64,000 nucleotides of DNA from Parachlamydiales bacterium (GCA_003153295.1 PLXY01000007.1:62001-126000), one strand, 5' to 3'. Positions 34,750 to 43,245 are shown, numbered from the stretch's first letter. Notes: generated from the letters alone by a model not told the origin. Program-made: numbers and translations.

Positions 34750-35496
34750 TTATTGATCTTTTTTCAGTAAATCCACGATCTCGGTGTAATTTCTGTCCGT
34801 AGCTTCTTCAATGGCCCAGGGAAGTTGCTCTTGGCCAAAAGGACCCAATTTACGCAATTCTACAATAATATCTAGCCGGCCTAGTTTAGCAGCTGCTAAA
34901 GCAGCTTCGCTATAGTCCGCTTGATTGACAGGACCGCTTAAAATTAACGCTTGAACCATAGGTAAACATCCATTTTTAGCCGCCTTTGTGACAGCTTCGC
35001 CACGATCTTCTGGGTTAATAGGGCCCAAGTGACTCAACAACTCAACCGTTTTTAAACGGTTATTTTTAGCAGCTTTTATAGTAGCTTCACCACGCTGAGT
35101 AGAGTTAATAGGAAATAGCCGAAATATATGCAGAAAAATATTAAAATCAGGTGCCACTTGTGCGTGAAAGTACTCTAATCCCTTATTTTGAGAGGGTTTT
35201 TCTTTCAATGTTAAAAGATGTGCTTGGTATTGGCTATAGACGGTATTTGCTGTAGATTGAAAACCAGCCTCTGTCATTTGATCATTAAAATGACGGTAAA
35301 ATTTTTCTACTGTTTTTTTTGGGGAATCTTCGGATAGTTGAAGGCCTAATTTCTTAATTATCTGAGACCAGTAGTGGGTATCATCAAAAACCTCCTTTAA
35401 AGCCTTGCATGTAGAACTTATGCCTGTGCAAGTCAAAGGAAGCAAAGATCTAATTTCACATAATAACTCTATTGGCAAATCTAATATTGTTGTCAT
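34750..35496 (-). CDS. F-box protein with ankyrin-like repeats
   Basis: A 248-residue protein. Residues 3-45 read as an F-box (LDLPIELLCEIRSLLPLTCTG, then the conserved S.TCK.LKE.F.D...W). The C-terminal half holds about three ankyrin-like repeats of 33-34 residues: GEATIKAAKNNRLKTVELL, GEAVTKAAKNGCLPMVQAL and SEAALAAAKLGRLDIIVEL, with a fourth, degenerate copy. F-box plus ankyrin is a known design for bacterial effectors that redirect host ubiquitin ligases. No signal peptide is present, which fits type III export. The role is inferred from domain type only. Confidence 0.8.
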   Translation of the reverse strand: MTTILDLPIELLCEIRSLLPLTCTGISSTCKALKEVFDDTHYWSQIIKKLGLQLSEDSPKKTVEKFYRHFNDQMTEAGFQSTANTVYSQYQAHLLTLKEKPSQNKGLEYFHAQVAPDFNIFLHIFRLFPINSTQRGEATIKAAKNNRLKTVELLSHLGPINPEDRGEAVTKAAKNGCLPMVQALILSGPVNQADYSEAALAAAKLGRLDIIVELRKLGPFGQEQLPWAIEEATDRNYTEIVDLLKKDQ

Positions 35497-35503
35497 AATT
35501 ATT

Positions 35504-35533
35504 GTTATATTTAATTTATAAATATTATAACAA
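35504..35533 (-). promoter_or_regulatory. Predicted promoter of the F-box/ankyrin gene, leaderless arrangement
   Basis: On the minus strand TTGTTA (35533-35528), an 18-bp spacer and TATAAC (35509-35504), 7 nt before the ATG. There is no ribosome binding site in the AT-rich upstream sequence. Confidence 0.4.
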
Positions 35534-35944
35534 ATTATTAACTTTTATTAAAGTAATTATTTAAATATTGTATTTAAGGATAATAATGATGCAAATGTTT
35601 GATGTTATAGGGGTTAAGTAGCGAACAGAGTCGATTAAAGCCCTGCCCTAGTTTGCGTGAGAGATAAACCCATGCCTAAAATTGTAACTCTCAGAATATT
35701 AGTTACTTATAATATTTCTATTTCAGAATAGGGAAACTGTGAATAAATTGCAGGATTGAATAATTGGCTGCTTAGGCACTTCGAGGCGGTGAGACTATTC
35801 TAAGATGGGCTGTCTTGATTGAGAAAAGGGGGGCTTCAATGATTGTTTTTCACCAAATGGTTTTATGTTTTAGGCGATAAATTTAACCAAAGAAATTTAA
35901 GCCCACTTATATAGAAGGTATTTTTTATTTGAGATTTTTGTAAA
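35534..35944. other. Gene-free stretch of about 410 bp with a GC-richer core
   Basis: Mostly AT-rich and without a credible reading frame. A GC-richer block at about 35620-35690 and another at 35780-35850 stand out. Short frames occur but stop quickly. The blocks may be the remains of a lost gene or an undetected small RNA. I see no repeat ends, tRNA or transposase motif. Confidence 0.5.
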
Positions 35945-35973
35945 ATGAAAATATTCCCCCTGAAAACAGGGGG
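35945..35973 (-). terminator. Terminator of rpsO
   Basis: The stem CCCCCTG/CAGGGGG (35956-35973) with an AAAA/TTTT loop follows the rpsO stop by 8 bp. On the minus strand it is followed by AATATTTTCATTTT. Confidence 0.75.
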
Positions 35974-35981
35974 AGTAGAAC

Positions 35982-36251
35982 TTATTTTCTAAGGCCGAGA
36001 CGTGTAATTAAACTTTGATACCGTTTAGTATCAGTAGAATTGAGATAGTCGAGCAACTTGCGTCGTTGGCCGACGAGTTTTAAAAGAGCAAGGCGAGAGC
36101 CGTGATCTTTTGGAGACTTTTTCAGATGATCCGTCAATTCGGTAATTCTTTCTGTGAGAATCGCGATTTGAACGTCAGCTGAGCCGGTGTCCTTCTCGTG
36201 AAGCTGAAATTTTTTGGTAATTTCTTCTTTGGTGCCTTTATCTAATGACAT
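35982..36251 (-). CDS. rpsO: 30S ribosomal protein S15
   Basis: An 89-residue ribosomal protein of standard length. Diagnostic blocks are [37 protein letters not shown] and the terminal [13 protein letters not shown]. It binds the central domain of 16S rRNA. The start is preceded by GAGGAG. In many bacteria it sits next to pnp, as in Chlamydia (CT842-843); here the F-box/ankyrin gene separates them. It diverges from tadA. Confidence 0.97.
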   Translation of the reverse strand: MSLDKGTKEEITKKFQLHEKDTGSADVQIAILTERITELTDHLKKSPKDHGSRLALLKLVGQRRKLLDYLNSTDTKRYQSLITRLGLRK

Positions 36252-36312
36252 TCAGAAAATCTCCTCGCGAAATATAAATATTTCTCCCAACATTATACTT
36301 CAAATGCCTTTA

Positions 36313-36341
36313 TTGAATCAATCCCAACTTTTTTGTATTCT
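36313..36341 (+). promoter_or_regulatory. Predicted promoter of tadA, leaderless arrangement
   Basis: TTGAAT (36313-36318), a 17-bp spacer and TATTCT (36336-36341), 8 nt before the ATG at 36350. No Shine-Dalgarno sequence is present. Confidence 0.5.
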
Positions 36342-36349
36342 GGTTTGCT

Positions 36350-36811
36350 ATGTTGGAAATCGATCAAGAATTTATGAAATTTGCATTGGCAGAAGCACAA
36401 AAAGCCTATGCGATGGGCGAAGTTCCCATCGGCGCTGTTTTAGTATTTCAAAATCAAATTATTTCCAGTGCGTATAACCAAGTTGAATCTTTAAAAGACG
36501 CCACTGCCCATGCAGAGATGCTCTGCCTAAAGAAAGCGGCCGAAAAGCTGGACAATTGGAGATTGATCGACTGCACCTTATATTGTACCCTAGAACCGTG
36601 TTTAATGTGCGCAGGTGCGATGATATTGTCCAGGGTTAAGACCTTGGTCTGGGCAGCCCCCGACTTACGGCATGGGGCAGGAGGGAGTTTAATGAATGTC
36701 TTTTCGCTTGATCATCCCATTCATCAATTAGAAGTCCGTCATGGAGTTTTTGAAAATGAGTCAGCGAGTCTTTTAAAGAAATTTTTCAAGGAGAGACGTT
36801 CTAATGGATGA
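36350..36811 (+). CDS. tadA: tRNA-specific adenosine deaminase TadA
   Basis: A 153-residue zinc deaminase that converts A34 to inosine in tRNA-Arg(ACG). The zinc and proton-shuttle motif is AHAEMLCLKKA, and the second zinc motif is EPCLMCAGAM with its two cysteines. The N-terminal helix MKFALAEAQKAYAMGEVPIGAVLV is typical. It corresponds to CT844 and follows rpsO divergently. The next small gene overlaps its end by 8 bp. Confidence 0.95.
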   Translation: MLEIDQEFMKFALAEAQKAYAMGEVPIGAVLVFQNQIISSAYNQVESLKDATAHAEMLCLKKAAEKLDNWRLIDCTLYCTLEPCLMCAGAMILSRVKTLVWAAPDLRHGAGGSLMNVFSLDHPIHQLEVRHGVFENESASLLKKFFKERRSNG

Positions 36812-37025
36812 TTTTTTCGATGAATTAATCACTTTACAGCGAAAAAAAGTTTTAAGCTGCGCCCAGAGGATTATTCCGCATCTCACGGAAGATGATATTC
36901 TGCAGCCGAATGATTTTCCTTCTCTAGAAATGAACCCTCATTTTCGGTACGAAGAGGGGATTTTAGAAGGACTCATGACAGCGCGCATGGCTTTTTTAGC
37001 TCAACAAAAGGAGCTAATCCTTTAG
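36804..37025 (+). CDS. Small conserved protein downstream of tadA
   Basis: A 73-residue acidic protein overlapping the tadA stop by 8 bp, with GGAGAG upstream of its ATG. It has a central PHLTEDDILQPNDFP stretch flanked by helices (DDFFDELITLQRKKVL and GILEGLMTARMAFLAQQK). No domain is recognised. A small orphan also follows tadA in Chlamydia (CT845), so it may be conserved in the phylum. It converges with the tyrosine phosphatase gene with a 12-bp overlap. Confidence 0.75.
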   Translation: MDDFFDELITLQRKKVLSCAQRIIPHLTEDDILQPNDFPSLEMNPHFRYEEGILEGLMTARMAFLAQQKELIL

Positions 37026-38135
37026 CAGCGCCTTCATTTCTGGACACAGGGTCATGACAGCGTCATAAACCAGCAAATATTGGTCGGCGGTTTGGATGAG
37101 TCCCGTTCTTCCATTTTGTTTACTGCGCCCTTCTATCGCTATATCCTTGATTAGGTCTTTATAAGGCGGAGTTAGTGAATATTTAATACGAGCGAGAGCT
37201 TCTAAGGCTGTTAAAAATGTTCCTGTTCGCCCCACTCCTGCAACACAATGGGTGATAACACAGCCGTCTTTTAGGGTACTCAGATGATCATTGAGTAATT
37301 CAATGGCCCTGACCAATCTTTCTTTTGGAATGACTCCTCCGCTAGCGACTCCAGCTAAATTGCGTGTATGGTCAGGCCAATCTAGAATCTGCAACTGCGT
37401 CACAGTTCTTGGAGATTCTGTACCTTTCTTAACCCTGAATTTCCTTAGGGTTATATTACTATCCGTTGTTTCCTCTTCAGTCAACATGACTGTAACGGGA
37501 TCTAAGCCGTTTTCTTCAAATGTTAATGTTTGATCGAGTTCTGTAGGCCAATATGTGCTTTTGTCTTTAGGAAGGGAGAGGGTGACGATGACAGGGGCCT
37601 GAGTTTCTAGTGCCATATGCCAGAATCTTGTATGCTGATTTTGAAGGGGACCTTGAGAGGCGATTATTTGAAATGGTTTTCCTATAAAAGTCTTGTACAT
37701 TCCGCTCGCATTGAAATAAAAGGGCAGTTTTACGCGATTTGTCTCGTAAGGGACAACAGCCTCATAAGCATTGTGTTGGTCATTCTCAGGTTTAAGCGCT
37801 TCTTTGGCAAATCCATTCGTAAAACTTGGAGGATTCATGGGATGGGCAGTTGATAATTCCTCATATTCCGCTTTAATGCGCTTTTCAAAATCAACCTCGT
37901 CTCTTGGATTTGTTGTTATAGGTTTAAAAGAAGGGCTGCCACTCAAGGGCTGCTGATTTTTAGACCAGCGATGCAATAAATAAAGGGCAAGGGCTCCTAC
38001 CACAAAAGAGGTCACAAAAAAAGCTTTCCTTGTTAAAAGAGTATTTGTCGAGAATTTTAAAATATTACTGGACGTTATTAGAGGAATAGAACTTCTTAAA
38101 GTATTTTGAGAGTTAACAGCAGGAAGATGACTCAT
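37014..38135 (-). CDS. Membrane-anchored eukaryotic-type protein tyrosine phosphatase
   Basis: A 373-residue protein. One hydrophobic helix lies near residues 38-56 (FFVTSFVVGALALYLLHRW). The rest is a classical PTP domain: ETNRV in the place of the KNRY loop, the FW.M substrate segment (NQHTRFWHMALET), the WPD loop (ILDWPDHTRN), the P-loop HCVAGVGRTGTF with nucleophile Cys297 and Arg303, and the Q-loop TADQYLLVYDAV. All catalytic elements are present, so activity is expected. Such enzymes in intracellular bacteria often act on host phosphotyrosine. The ATG is preceded by AGGAG. Confidence 0.87.
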   Translation of the reverse strand: MSHLPAVNSQNTLRSSIPLITSSNILKFSTNTLLTRKAFFVTSFVVGALALYLLHRWSKNQQPLSGSPSFKPITTNPRDEVDFEKRIKAEYEELSTAHPMNPPSFTNGFAKEALKPENDQHNAYEAVVPYETNRVKLPFYFNASGMYKTFIGKPFQIIASQGPLQNQHTRFWHMALETQAPVIVTLSLPKDKSTYWPTELDQTLTFEENGLDPVTVMLTEEETTDSNITLRKFRVKKGTESPRTVTQLQILDWPDHTRNLAGVASGGVIPKERLVRAIELLNDHLSTLKDGCVITHCVAGVGRTGTFLTALEALARIKYSLTPPYKDLIKDIAIEGRSKQNGRTGLIQTADQYLLVYDAVMTLCPEMKALLKD

Positions 38136-38272
38136 AGGTAAAATCTCCTAATTTTACATAAAATTTTAACAGGCTGATTATAAAAAACGAGTGAAAAATT
38201 TTTTAACAGTTTCCATTCTTGTATTTAAAATGAAAAAAGTGTTAAATGTTATCCTTTATAAAGGAGTCTATC

Positions 38273-38596
38273 GTGAAAAAAAATACCCATCCTCCCTACC
38301 AAGACGTCTTATTCGTCGATTCATCTACTGGAGTTAAATTTATCTGCGGATCAACTTTGCATCCTAAAGAGCGTGAAACGTTCGAAGGCAAAGAGTATCC
38401 TGTCTGCCGCGTTTCTATTTCTTCAGCTTCCCATCCTTTCTATACGGGCGCTAACCAGTTCATCGACTCAGAAGGCCGTGTTGATAAGTTCCAGAAGAAA
38501 TATCAAAAGAAAAAAGACGACGAAAAAGCCAAAACTGCTGCCGCTGCTGCTGCTGAACCTGAAGCTAAAAAGAAGAAGAAAGCCAAAAAGCAGTAA
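38273..38596 (+). CDS. rpmE2: 50S ribosomal protein L31 type B with Lys/Ala-rich tail
   Basis: A protein of 107 residues. The GTG at 38273 is selected because AGGAG ends 6 nt before it; an ATG at 38246 lies before the ribosome site and would add nine unrelated residues. The L31 core is [26 protein letters not shown] and [10 protein letters not shown]. The zinc-binding cysteine motif of type A is absent, so this is the zinc-free form. The last 30 residues are alanine and lysine ([19 protein letters not shown]...). It corresponds to CT022 ahead of prfA. Confidence 0.92.
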   Translation: MKKNTHPPYQDVLFVDSSTGVKFICGSTLHPKERETFEGKEYPVCRVSISSASHPFYTGANQFIDSEGRVDKFQKKYQKKKDDEKAKTAAAAAAEPEAKKKKKAKKQ

Positions 38597-38611
38597 ACAG
38601 AGATTCTAATC

Positions 38612-39691
38612 ATGGAACGCCGGATTCGCGAGCTTCTTGAGCGTTTCGAGAAGGTCGAAGAGCTTTTAGGCCATCCCGACGTGCTCGCGAACCAAAAAGA
38701 ATATCGAGAGCTGACCCAGGAACATTCCTATCTCTCTGAAATCAAGGAAATCTGGGGAAAAATTCAGGCAGCTGAACAACATCTGCAGGACGATGAAAAA
38801 CTCGTCCGCAGCGAATCCGATCCTGAACTTCTCGATCTTCTCCGTCAAGAAATCCAATCGTATCAAGCCTCATTACCCAAACTCCGTCTTCAATTAGAAA
38901 ATCTTCTGGTTCCTCCTGATCCTTTTGATAGTCGCAATGTGATCATGGAGATCCGCGCTGGCACCGGGGGAGATGAGGCTGCTCTCTTTGTAGGTGACTG
39001 CGTCCGTATGTATAAATGTTATGCCGATAGCAAAGGCTGGAAATACGAGACCCTTTCTGCCGCTCCTTCTGAAAGAGGGGGATTTAAAGAGTATATCATG
39101 GTGCTTTCTGGCCCGAATGTTTTCCGCCATCTTCAATATGAAGCAGGAACGCATCGTGTACAAAGGGTTCCCGATACGGAAGCCCAGGGAAGAATCCATA
39201 CATCTGCTGTCACCCTCGCAGTGCTTCCTGAGCCGACGGAAGAAGAACAATTAGAGATCAATGAACGAGACCTGGTGATTGATACTTATCGCGCTTCTGG
39301 GGCCGGCGGTCAGCACGTCAATACAACCGATTCTGCTGTGCGTATCACTCACATTCCGACAGGGGCCGTTGTGACCTGCCAAGATGAAAGAAGCCAGCAC
39401 AAAAATAAAGCGAAAGCGATGAAACTTCTGGCAGCGCAAATCATTGAAGAAAAAAGGCGCAAAGACCATCAAGCGATGTCGTCGCTCCGTTCTTCTCAAG
39501 TCGGATCTGGGGACCGTTCAGAACGGATCCGCACCTATAATTTCCCTCAAAACCGCGTGACGGACCATCGGATCAACCTGACACTTTATAATCTCACCAG
39601 CGTTCTCGACGGAGAGCTCGATGAGTTTACCAATGCTCTGATTGCCTATTTTCACCAACAAAAATTGGCAGGCGATGAAAACTCTCGCTGA
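38612..39691 (+). CDS. prfA: Peptide chain release factor 1
   Basis: A 359-residue class I release factor for UAA and UAG. The catalytic GGQ lies in [18 protein letters not shown]. The domain preceding it has [23 protein letters not shown], and the end has [16 protein letters not shown] and [12 protein letters not shown], all standard for RF1. It starts 15 bp after rpmE2 and is followed by prmC, which methylates the GGQ glutamine, as in most bacteria. Confidence 0.97.
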   Translation: MERRIRELLERFEKVEELLGHPDVLANQKEYRELTQEHSYLSEIKEIWGKIQAAEQHLQDDEKLVRSESDPELLDLLRQEIQSYQASLPKLRLQLENLLVPPDPFDSRNVIMEIRAGTGGDEAALFVGDCVRMYKCYADSKGWKYETLSAAPSERGGFKEYIMVLSGPNVFRHLQYEAGTHRVQRVPDTEAQGRIHTSAVTLAVLPEPTEEEQLEINERDLVIDTYRASGAGGQHVNTTDSAVRITHIPTGAVVTCQDERSQHKNKAKAMKLLAAQIIEEKRRKDHQAMSSLRSSQVGSGDRSERIRTYNFPQNRVTDHRINLTLYNLTSVLDGELDEFTNALIAYFHQQKLAGDENSR

Positions 39692-40511
39692 GATCCTCCA
39701 TTTATCGACGGAGTTTTTACAAAAAAGAGGAATCGAAAAGCCTCGCCGTCAAGTCGAAGAATTGCTTTCCTATGTGCTTAAACTTCCCCGTATCGAGCTG
39801 TATATGCAGTACGACCGGCCCCTCATTGAACAAGAACTTACACAGCTCCGCGAGGCAATTAAAAGACGTGCGGAAGGGGAGCCTTGGCAATATATTGCTG
39901 GCGAAGTCGAGTTTTTGGGCTGCCGCATCCAAATTAACAAAAATGTTTTGATTCCGCGTCAGGAAACCGAAATTCTCGCTGACCGGATTTTAAAAGAACT
40001 TCCTTCTACACCTGTCGAAATCTGGGATGTCTGCTCCGGATCCGGATGCATTGGGATAGCCCTCAAGAAAAAAAGACCCGATTGCAAAGTGGCCTTATCC
40101 GATATTTCCGCTGAAGCTTTATCGACGGCTCGTCAAAATGGTGAGCTAAACGCAGCAGAAATCGAACTGCTCCAAGGTGACTTGCTGGTTCCTTTCCAAG
40201 GTCGTCAGGCCGATATCATCGTTTGCAACCCTCCTTATATTTCAGAAAAAGATTTTTCACAGCTGGACCGCGAGGTCCGCAACTGGGAGCCTAAGACAGC
40301 TTTAGTGGGAGGGCTCACCGGATTGGAGTTTTATGAACGGCTTGCAGTGGAATTGCCCGGCTATCTCAAGCCCTCTGCTAAAGTTTATTTTGAAATCGGA
40401 ACAGGAATGGGAGATAAAGTAAAAAATTTATTCCATGCCCCTTGCTGGAAAAGCGCACAAATTACTCAAGATTGGTCCTCTCATGATCGATTTCTCACCT
40501 TAACGACCTGA
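39675..40511 (+). CDS. prmC: Release factor glutamine methyltransferase PrmC (HemK)
   Basis: A protein of 278 residues that uses SAM to methylate the GGQ glutamine of release factors. The ATG at 39675 is preferred to one at 39642 because the family begins with MKTLAEIL-like helices and overlap with prfA falls to 17 bp. The helical N-terminal domain binds the factor. The SAM site is [15 protein letters not shown], and the substrate Gln contacts NPPY in [13 protein letters not shown]. It matches CT024. Termination after it is unclear, but ffh has its own promoter. Confidence 0.95.
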   Translation: MKTLAEILHLSTEFLQKRGIEKPRRQVEELLSYVLKLPRIELYMQYDRPLIEQELTQLREAIKRRAEGEPWQYIAGEVEFLGCRIQINKNVLIPRQETEILADRILKELPSTPVEIWDVCSGSGCIGIALKKKRPDCKVALSDISAEALSTARQNGELNAAEIELLQGDLLVPFQGRQADIIVCNPPYISEKDFSQLDREVRNWEPKTALVGGLTGLEFYERLAVELPGYLKPSAKVYFEIGTGMGDKVKNLFHAPCWKSAQITQDWSSHDRFLTLTT

Positions 40512-40544
40512 ACCTCAAAAGTGATTTTAACGTCCCCCTTGAAA

Positions 40545-40573
40545 TTGAATAACTTTTGTAGTAGGATTATAGT
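40545..40573 (+). promoter_or_regulatory. Predicted promoter of ffh, leaderless arrangement
   Basis: TTGAAT (40545-40550), a 17-bp spacer and TATAGT (40568-40573), 9 nt before the ATG at 40583. There is no ribosome binding site. Confidence 0.55.
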
Positions 40574-40582
40574 CCAATTATT

Positions 40583-41920
40583 ATGTTTGGATCATTAACT
40601 GAAAAATTCAGGAATTTGTTGACCCATTTGGTGGGGCAAAAGAAGATATCGGAAGATAATATCTCCGATGCCGTCCGCCAAGTACGGCTGGCTTTGCTCG
40701 ATGCCGATGTGAACTATACGGTCGTCAGCAACTTTGTCAAAAGGGTGAAAGAAAAAGCCCTCGGAGACGCTGTCATTAAAGCTATTTCTCCGGGAGACCA
40801 ATTCATTAAAATCGTTCATGATGAATTGATTACACTCATGGGAGCTGAAGAAGTTCCTCTTCAACTCAAGGAGACTCCTTCTGTTATTTTGATCTGCGGT
40901 CTGCAAGGATCGGGAAAAACAACAACTGCCGCTAAACTCGCTCATTATCTACAGAAAAAAGAGCATCAGAAAAAAGTTTTGGTCGCTGCTTGCGATTTGC
41001 AAAGACCTGCTGCCATTGCCCAGCTCCAAAGACTTTGCGAGACCATCAACATCCCTGTCTTTACACTTCCTGGAGAGTCTAATCCTGTTAAAGTTGCAGA
41101 GCATGCTCTTAAAAAAGCCAAAGCCGAACAATTTGATGTCCTGATTGTCGATACCGCAGGACGTTTGCATGTCGATCTAGAATTAATGGACCAGCTGACA
41201 GAGATCAAGAAAGCCGTTGCTCCTCAAGAAATCCTTTTTGTCGCTAACAGCACAACGGGTCAAGACGCTGTCACGACAGCCGCTGAATTTGATAAACATG
41301 TCGCGATCACCGGAACGATTCTAACGATGCTCGATGGCAGTTCCCGTGCGGGCGCTGCGATCTCCATCCGCGAAGTCACGCAAAAACCTCTGAAGTTTGA
41401 AGGGATAGGAGAAAAGGTTGCCGATCTACAACCCTTCAATCCTCAATCGATGGCCGATCGTATTTTGGGGATGGGAGACGTTGTTAATCTCGTCCGCAAG
41501 GCCAAAGAAGAATTCGACGAAAACCAGACTCAAAAATTAGAAGAAAAGATTAAAAAAGCCTCTTTCACTTACGAAGACTATTTACAGCAGATGGCGTCGA
41601 TCAAGCGGATGGGTTCTTTGAAAGGACTTTTAAAAATGATTCCCGGCGTTTCAGACTTTCCCGATCTCGATAAATCCGAAGGGGAGTTTAAAAAAGTCGA
41701 ATCGATCATCTTATCGATGACACAGAATGAAAGATTAGAACAAGTCGAACTGGTTCCCTCACGTCGCTGGAGAATGGCAAAAGGCAGCGGAACAACGATT
41801 GATGATGTGAACCGGCTCATCAAAGGTTTCAAAAGAATGAAGGATATGATGAAGAGCATGCCGAAGAAAGCTTTACAAAATCCTTCCGGTTTGAAAAACT
41901 TTGGGGACTTTTTTAAATAA
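40583..41920 (+). CDS. ffh: Signal recognition particle protein Ffh
   Basis: A 445-residue SRP54-type GTPase that targets nascent membrane proteins to FtsY. The helical N domain (FRNLLTHLVGQKKISEDNI) is followed by the G domain, with GLQGSGKTTTAAKLA, DTAGRLHVD and TGTILTMLDGSSRAGAA. In this last block the usual TKLDG of G4 reads TMLDG, a deviation worth noting. The methionine-rich M domain (residues about 320-430) binds 4.5S RNA and includes GSGTTIDDVNRLIKGF. It matches CT025. A long inverted repeat lies right after the stop. Confidence 0.94.
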   Translation: MFGSLTEKFRNLLTHLVGQKKISEDNISDAVRQVRLALLDADVNYTVVSNFVKRVKEKALGDAVIKAISPGDQFIKIVHDELITLMGAEEVPLQLKETPSVILICGLQGSGKTTTAAKLAHYLQKKEHQKKVLVAACDLQRPAAIAQLQRLCETINIPVFTLPGESNPVKVAEHALKKAKAEQFDVLIVDTAGRLHVDLELMDQLTEIKKAVAPQEILFVANSTTGQDAVTTAAEFDKHVAITGTILTMLDGSSRAGAAISIREVTQKPLKFEGIGEKVADLQPFNPQSMADRILGMGDVVNLVRKAKEEFDENQTQKLEEKIKKASFTYEDYLQQMASIKRMGSLKGLLKMIPGVSDFPDLDKSEGEFKKVESIILSMTQNERLEQVELVPSRRWRMAKGSGTTIDDVNRLIKGFKRMKDMMKSMPKKALQNPSGLKNFGDFFK

Positions 41921-41923
41921 GTA

Positions 41924-42087
41924 GAGGTGGTTGCAAAACTCGCTTTGGAAACGAAATTCGATGGTTTTGATCTCGATTTGCATTTTTCGCAAATCGACAT
42001 ACACAAGAAGTGTAGGCGATTTGTGAAAAATGCAAATCGAGATCAAAAGAACGGATTTAGGTCCAAATGGAGTTTTACAATCACCTC
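41924..42087. repeat. 164-bp inverted-repeat element (MITE-like palindrome)
   Basis: The whole ffh-rpsP gap is an imperfect palindrome. The outer ends GAGGTGGTTGCAAAACT (41924) and AGTTTTACAATCACCTC (ending 42087) are complementary with two mismatches. An inner 24-bp block (41965-41988) pairs perfectly with 42025-42048, and the CAAATCG stretches next to it extend the match. The centre is about 42005. It encodes no protein. It has the form of a miniature inverted-repeat element; RNA of it would fold into a very long hairpin. Confidence 0.85.
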
Positions 42088-42107
42088 ATAAAAAATGGAG
42101 TTAGAAC

Positions 42108-42551
42108 ATGGCAGTTAAAATTCGCTTACGGCAACAAGGCCGTAAAAACCGACAAACTTTCCGTTTAGTCGTGACCGATATTCGCAATCCTCGCGATGGC
42201 AAATATTTAGAAACATTGGGATCTTACGATCCTCACCAAGCTAAAAATAATCTTCAGCTCAATACTGAAAGATTGAACTATTGGCTGAGCAAGGGCGCAG
42301 AACTTAGCCCCAGCGCAGAAAGACTTGTTAAAGGAGTCGCTCCTGAAGTGATTACTGCTCTTAAATCTCAGAAAAACGCTGCACGCGTTAAGCAAGCTGC
42401 TCAAAGACGCCGCTTGAAAAAAGTCGAGAAAAAGGCTCCTGCACCTAAAAAAGCAGCTGTGAAAAAAGCAGCAGCTCCTGCAGTCGAAGCTGAAGAGCCT
42501 AAAAAGCGTCGTACAACGGCGAAGAAAACTAAAGCGAAGGATGAGAGTTGA
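42108..42551 (+). CDS. rpsP: 30S ribosomal protein S16 with long Lys/Ala-rich tail
   Basis: A 147-residue protein. The S16 core occupies the first 80 residues (VKIRLRQQGRKNRQTFRLVV, DGKYLETLGSYDP, LSKGAELSPSAERLV). It is followed by a 60-residue tail of lysine, alanine and proline (KKAPAPKKAAVKKAAAPAVE...), giving a length well above the usual 80-110. The tail resembles histone H1-like ends. The gene starts 20 bp after the inverted-repeat element and overlaps trmD by 11 bp. It matches CT026. Confidence 0.95.
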   Translation: MAVKIRLRQQGRKNRQTFRLVVTDIRNPRDGKYLETLGSYDPHQAKNNLQLNTERLNYWLSKGAELSPSAERLVKGVAPEVITALKSQKNAARVKQAAQRRRLKKVEKKAPAPKKAAVKKAAAPAVEAEEPKKRRTTAKKTKAKDES

Positions 42552-43245
42552 TATCCTTTCACTCTTTCCTGACTATTTCCGCGGCCCCTTTGATGTTAGT
42601 ATTTTAAAAAGGGCGATAGAAAGCGGACTTTTGGATATCCAATTGGTGGATATCCGAGATTTTGCTCAGAAAAGAGGAAACTATTCGAAGGTTGATGATC
42701 GACCTTACGGCGGAGGGCCTGGAATGGTCCTCATGCCAGAGCCTGTTTGCGAAGCAATTCGGAGCAGAAAAACAGAGAAGAGCCATGTCATTTATCTCTC
42801 TCCTCAGGGGAAGAAGCTGACAGCGGCCAAATGTCAGGAACTCTCTCAGAAAGAGCATCTCGTGCTCCTCTGCGGACATTACGAGGGAGTCGACGAAAGG
42901 GCTCTTAAAGAGGTCGATGAAGAGATCAGCATTGGCGACTATGTGCTGACAAACGGATGCCTGGCAGCGATTGTTTTAATCGATGCGATGGCAAGATTTA
43001 TTCCTGGAGTTCTCGGGCATGACGAGGCTGCAGGGCAAGATTCGTTTCAGGAAGGAATTTTTGATGCGCCTCACTATACGCGCCCTGAAACATTTGAAGG
43101 AATACCGGTGCCTGAAGTTTTGAAAACCGGAAATCATGCAGAGATAGCAAAATGGCGCCGCAAGCAGGGCCTTGCAAAAACAAAGCGAGTGCGGCCCGAC
43201 TTAAGTTTACAGTATTTAAAGGAGAATCAAGATGAAACAGAATAA
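42541..43245 (+). CDS. trmD: tRNA (guanine-N1-)-methyltransferase TrmD
   Basis: A 234-residue SPOUT methyltransferase that makes m1G37 and prevents frameshifting. Diagnostic blocks are VDILSLFPDYFRGPFD at the start, VDDRPYGGGPGMVLMPEP, CGHYEGVDERALKEVDEEIS, SIGDYVLTNGC and the knot region GVLGHDEAAGQDSF. The length is normal. The start is embedded in the end of rpsP, and the end overlaps rplS by 14 bp, so translation is coupled across rpsP-trmD-rplS. It matches CT027. Confidence 0.97.
   Translation: MRVDILSLFPDYFRGPFDVSILKRAIESGLLDIQLVDIRDFAQKRGNYSKVDDRPYGGGPGMVLMPEPVCEAIRSRKTEKSHVIYLSPQGKKLTAAKCQELSQKEHLVLLCGHYEGVDERALKEVDEEISIGDYVLTNGCLAAIVLIDAMARFIPGVLGHDEAAGQDSFQEGIFDAPHYTRPETFEGIPVPEVLKTGNHAEIAKWRRKQGLAKTKRVRPDLSLQYLKENQDETE

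Noticed and set aside
41924-42087. Interpretation of the long palindrome as a plain ffh terminator
   Set aside because: It is about five times longer than a terminator and lacks a terminal T run; the rpsP operon also continues directly after it.
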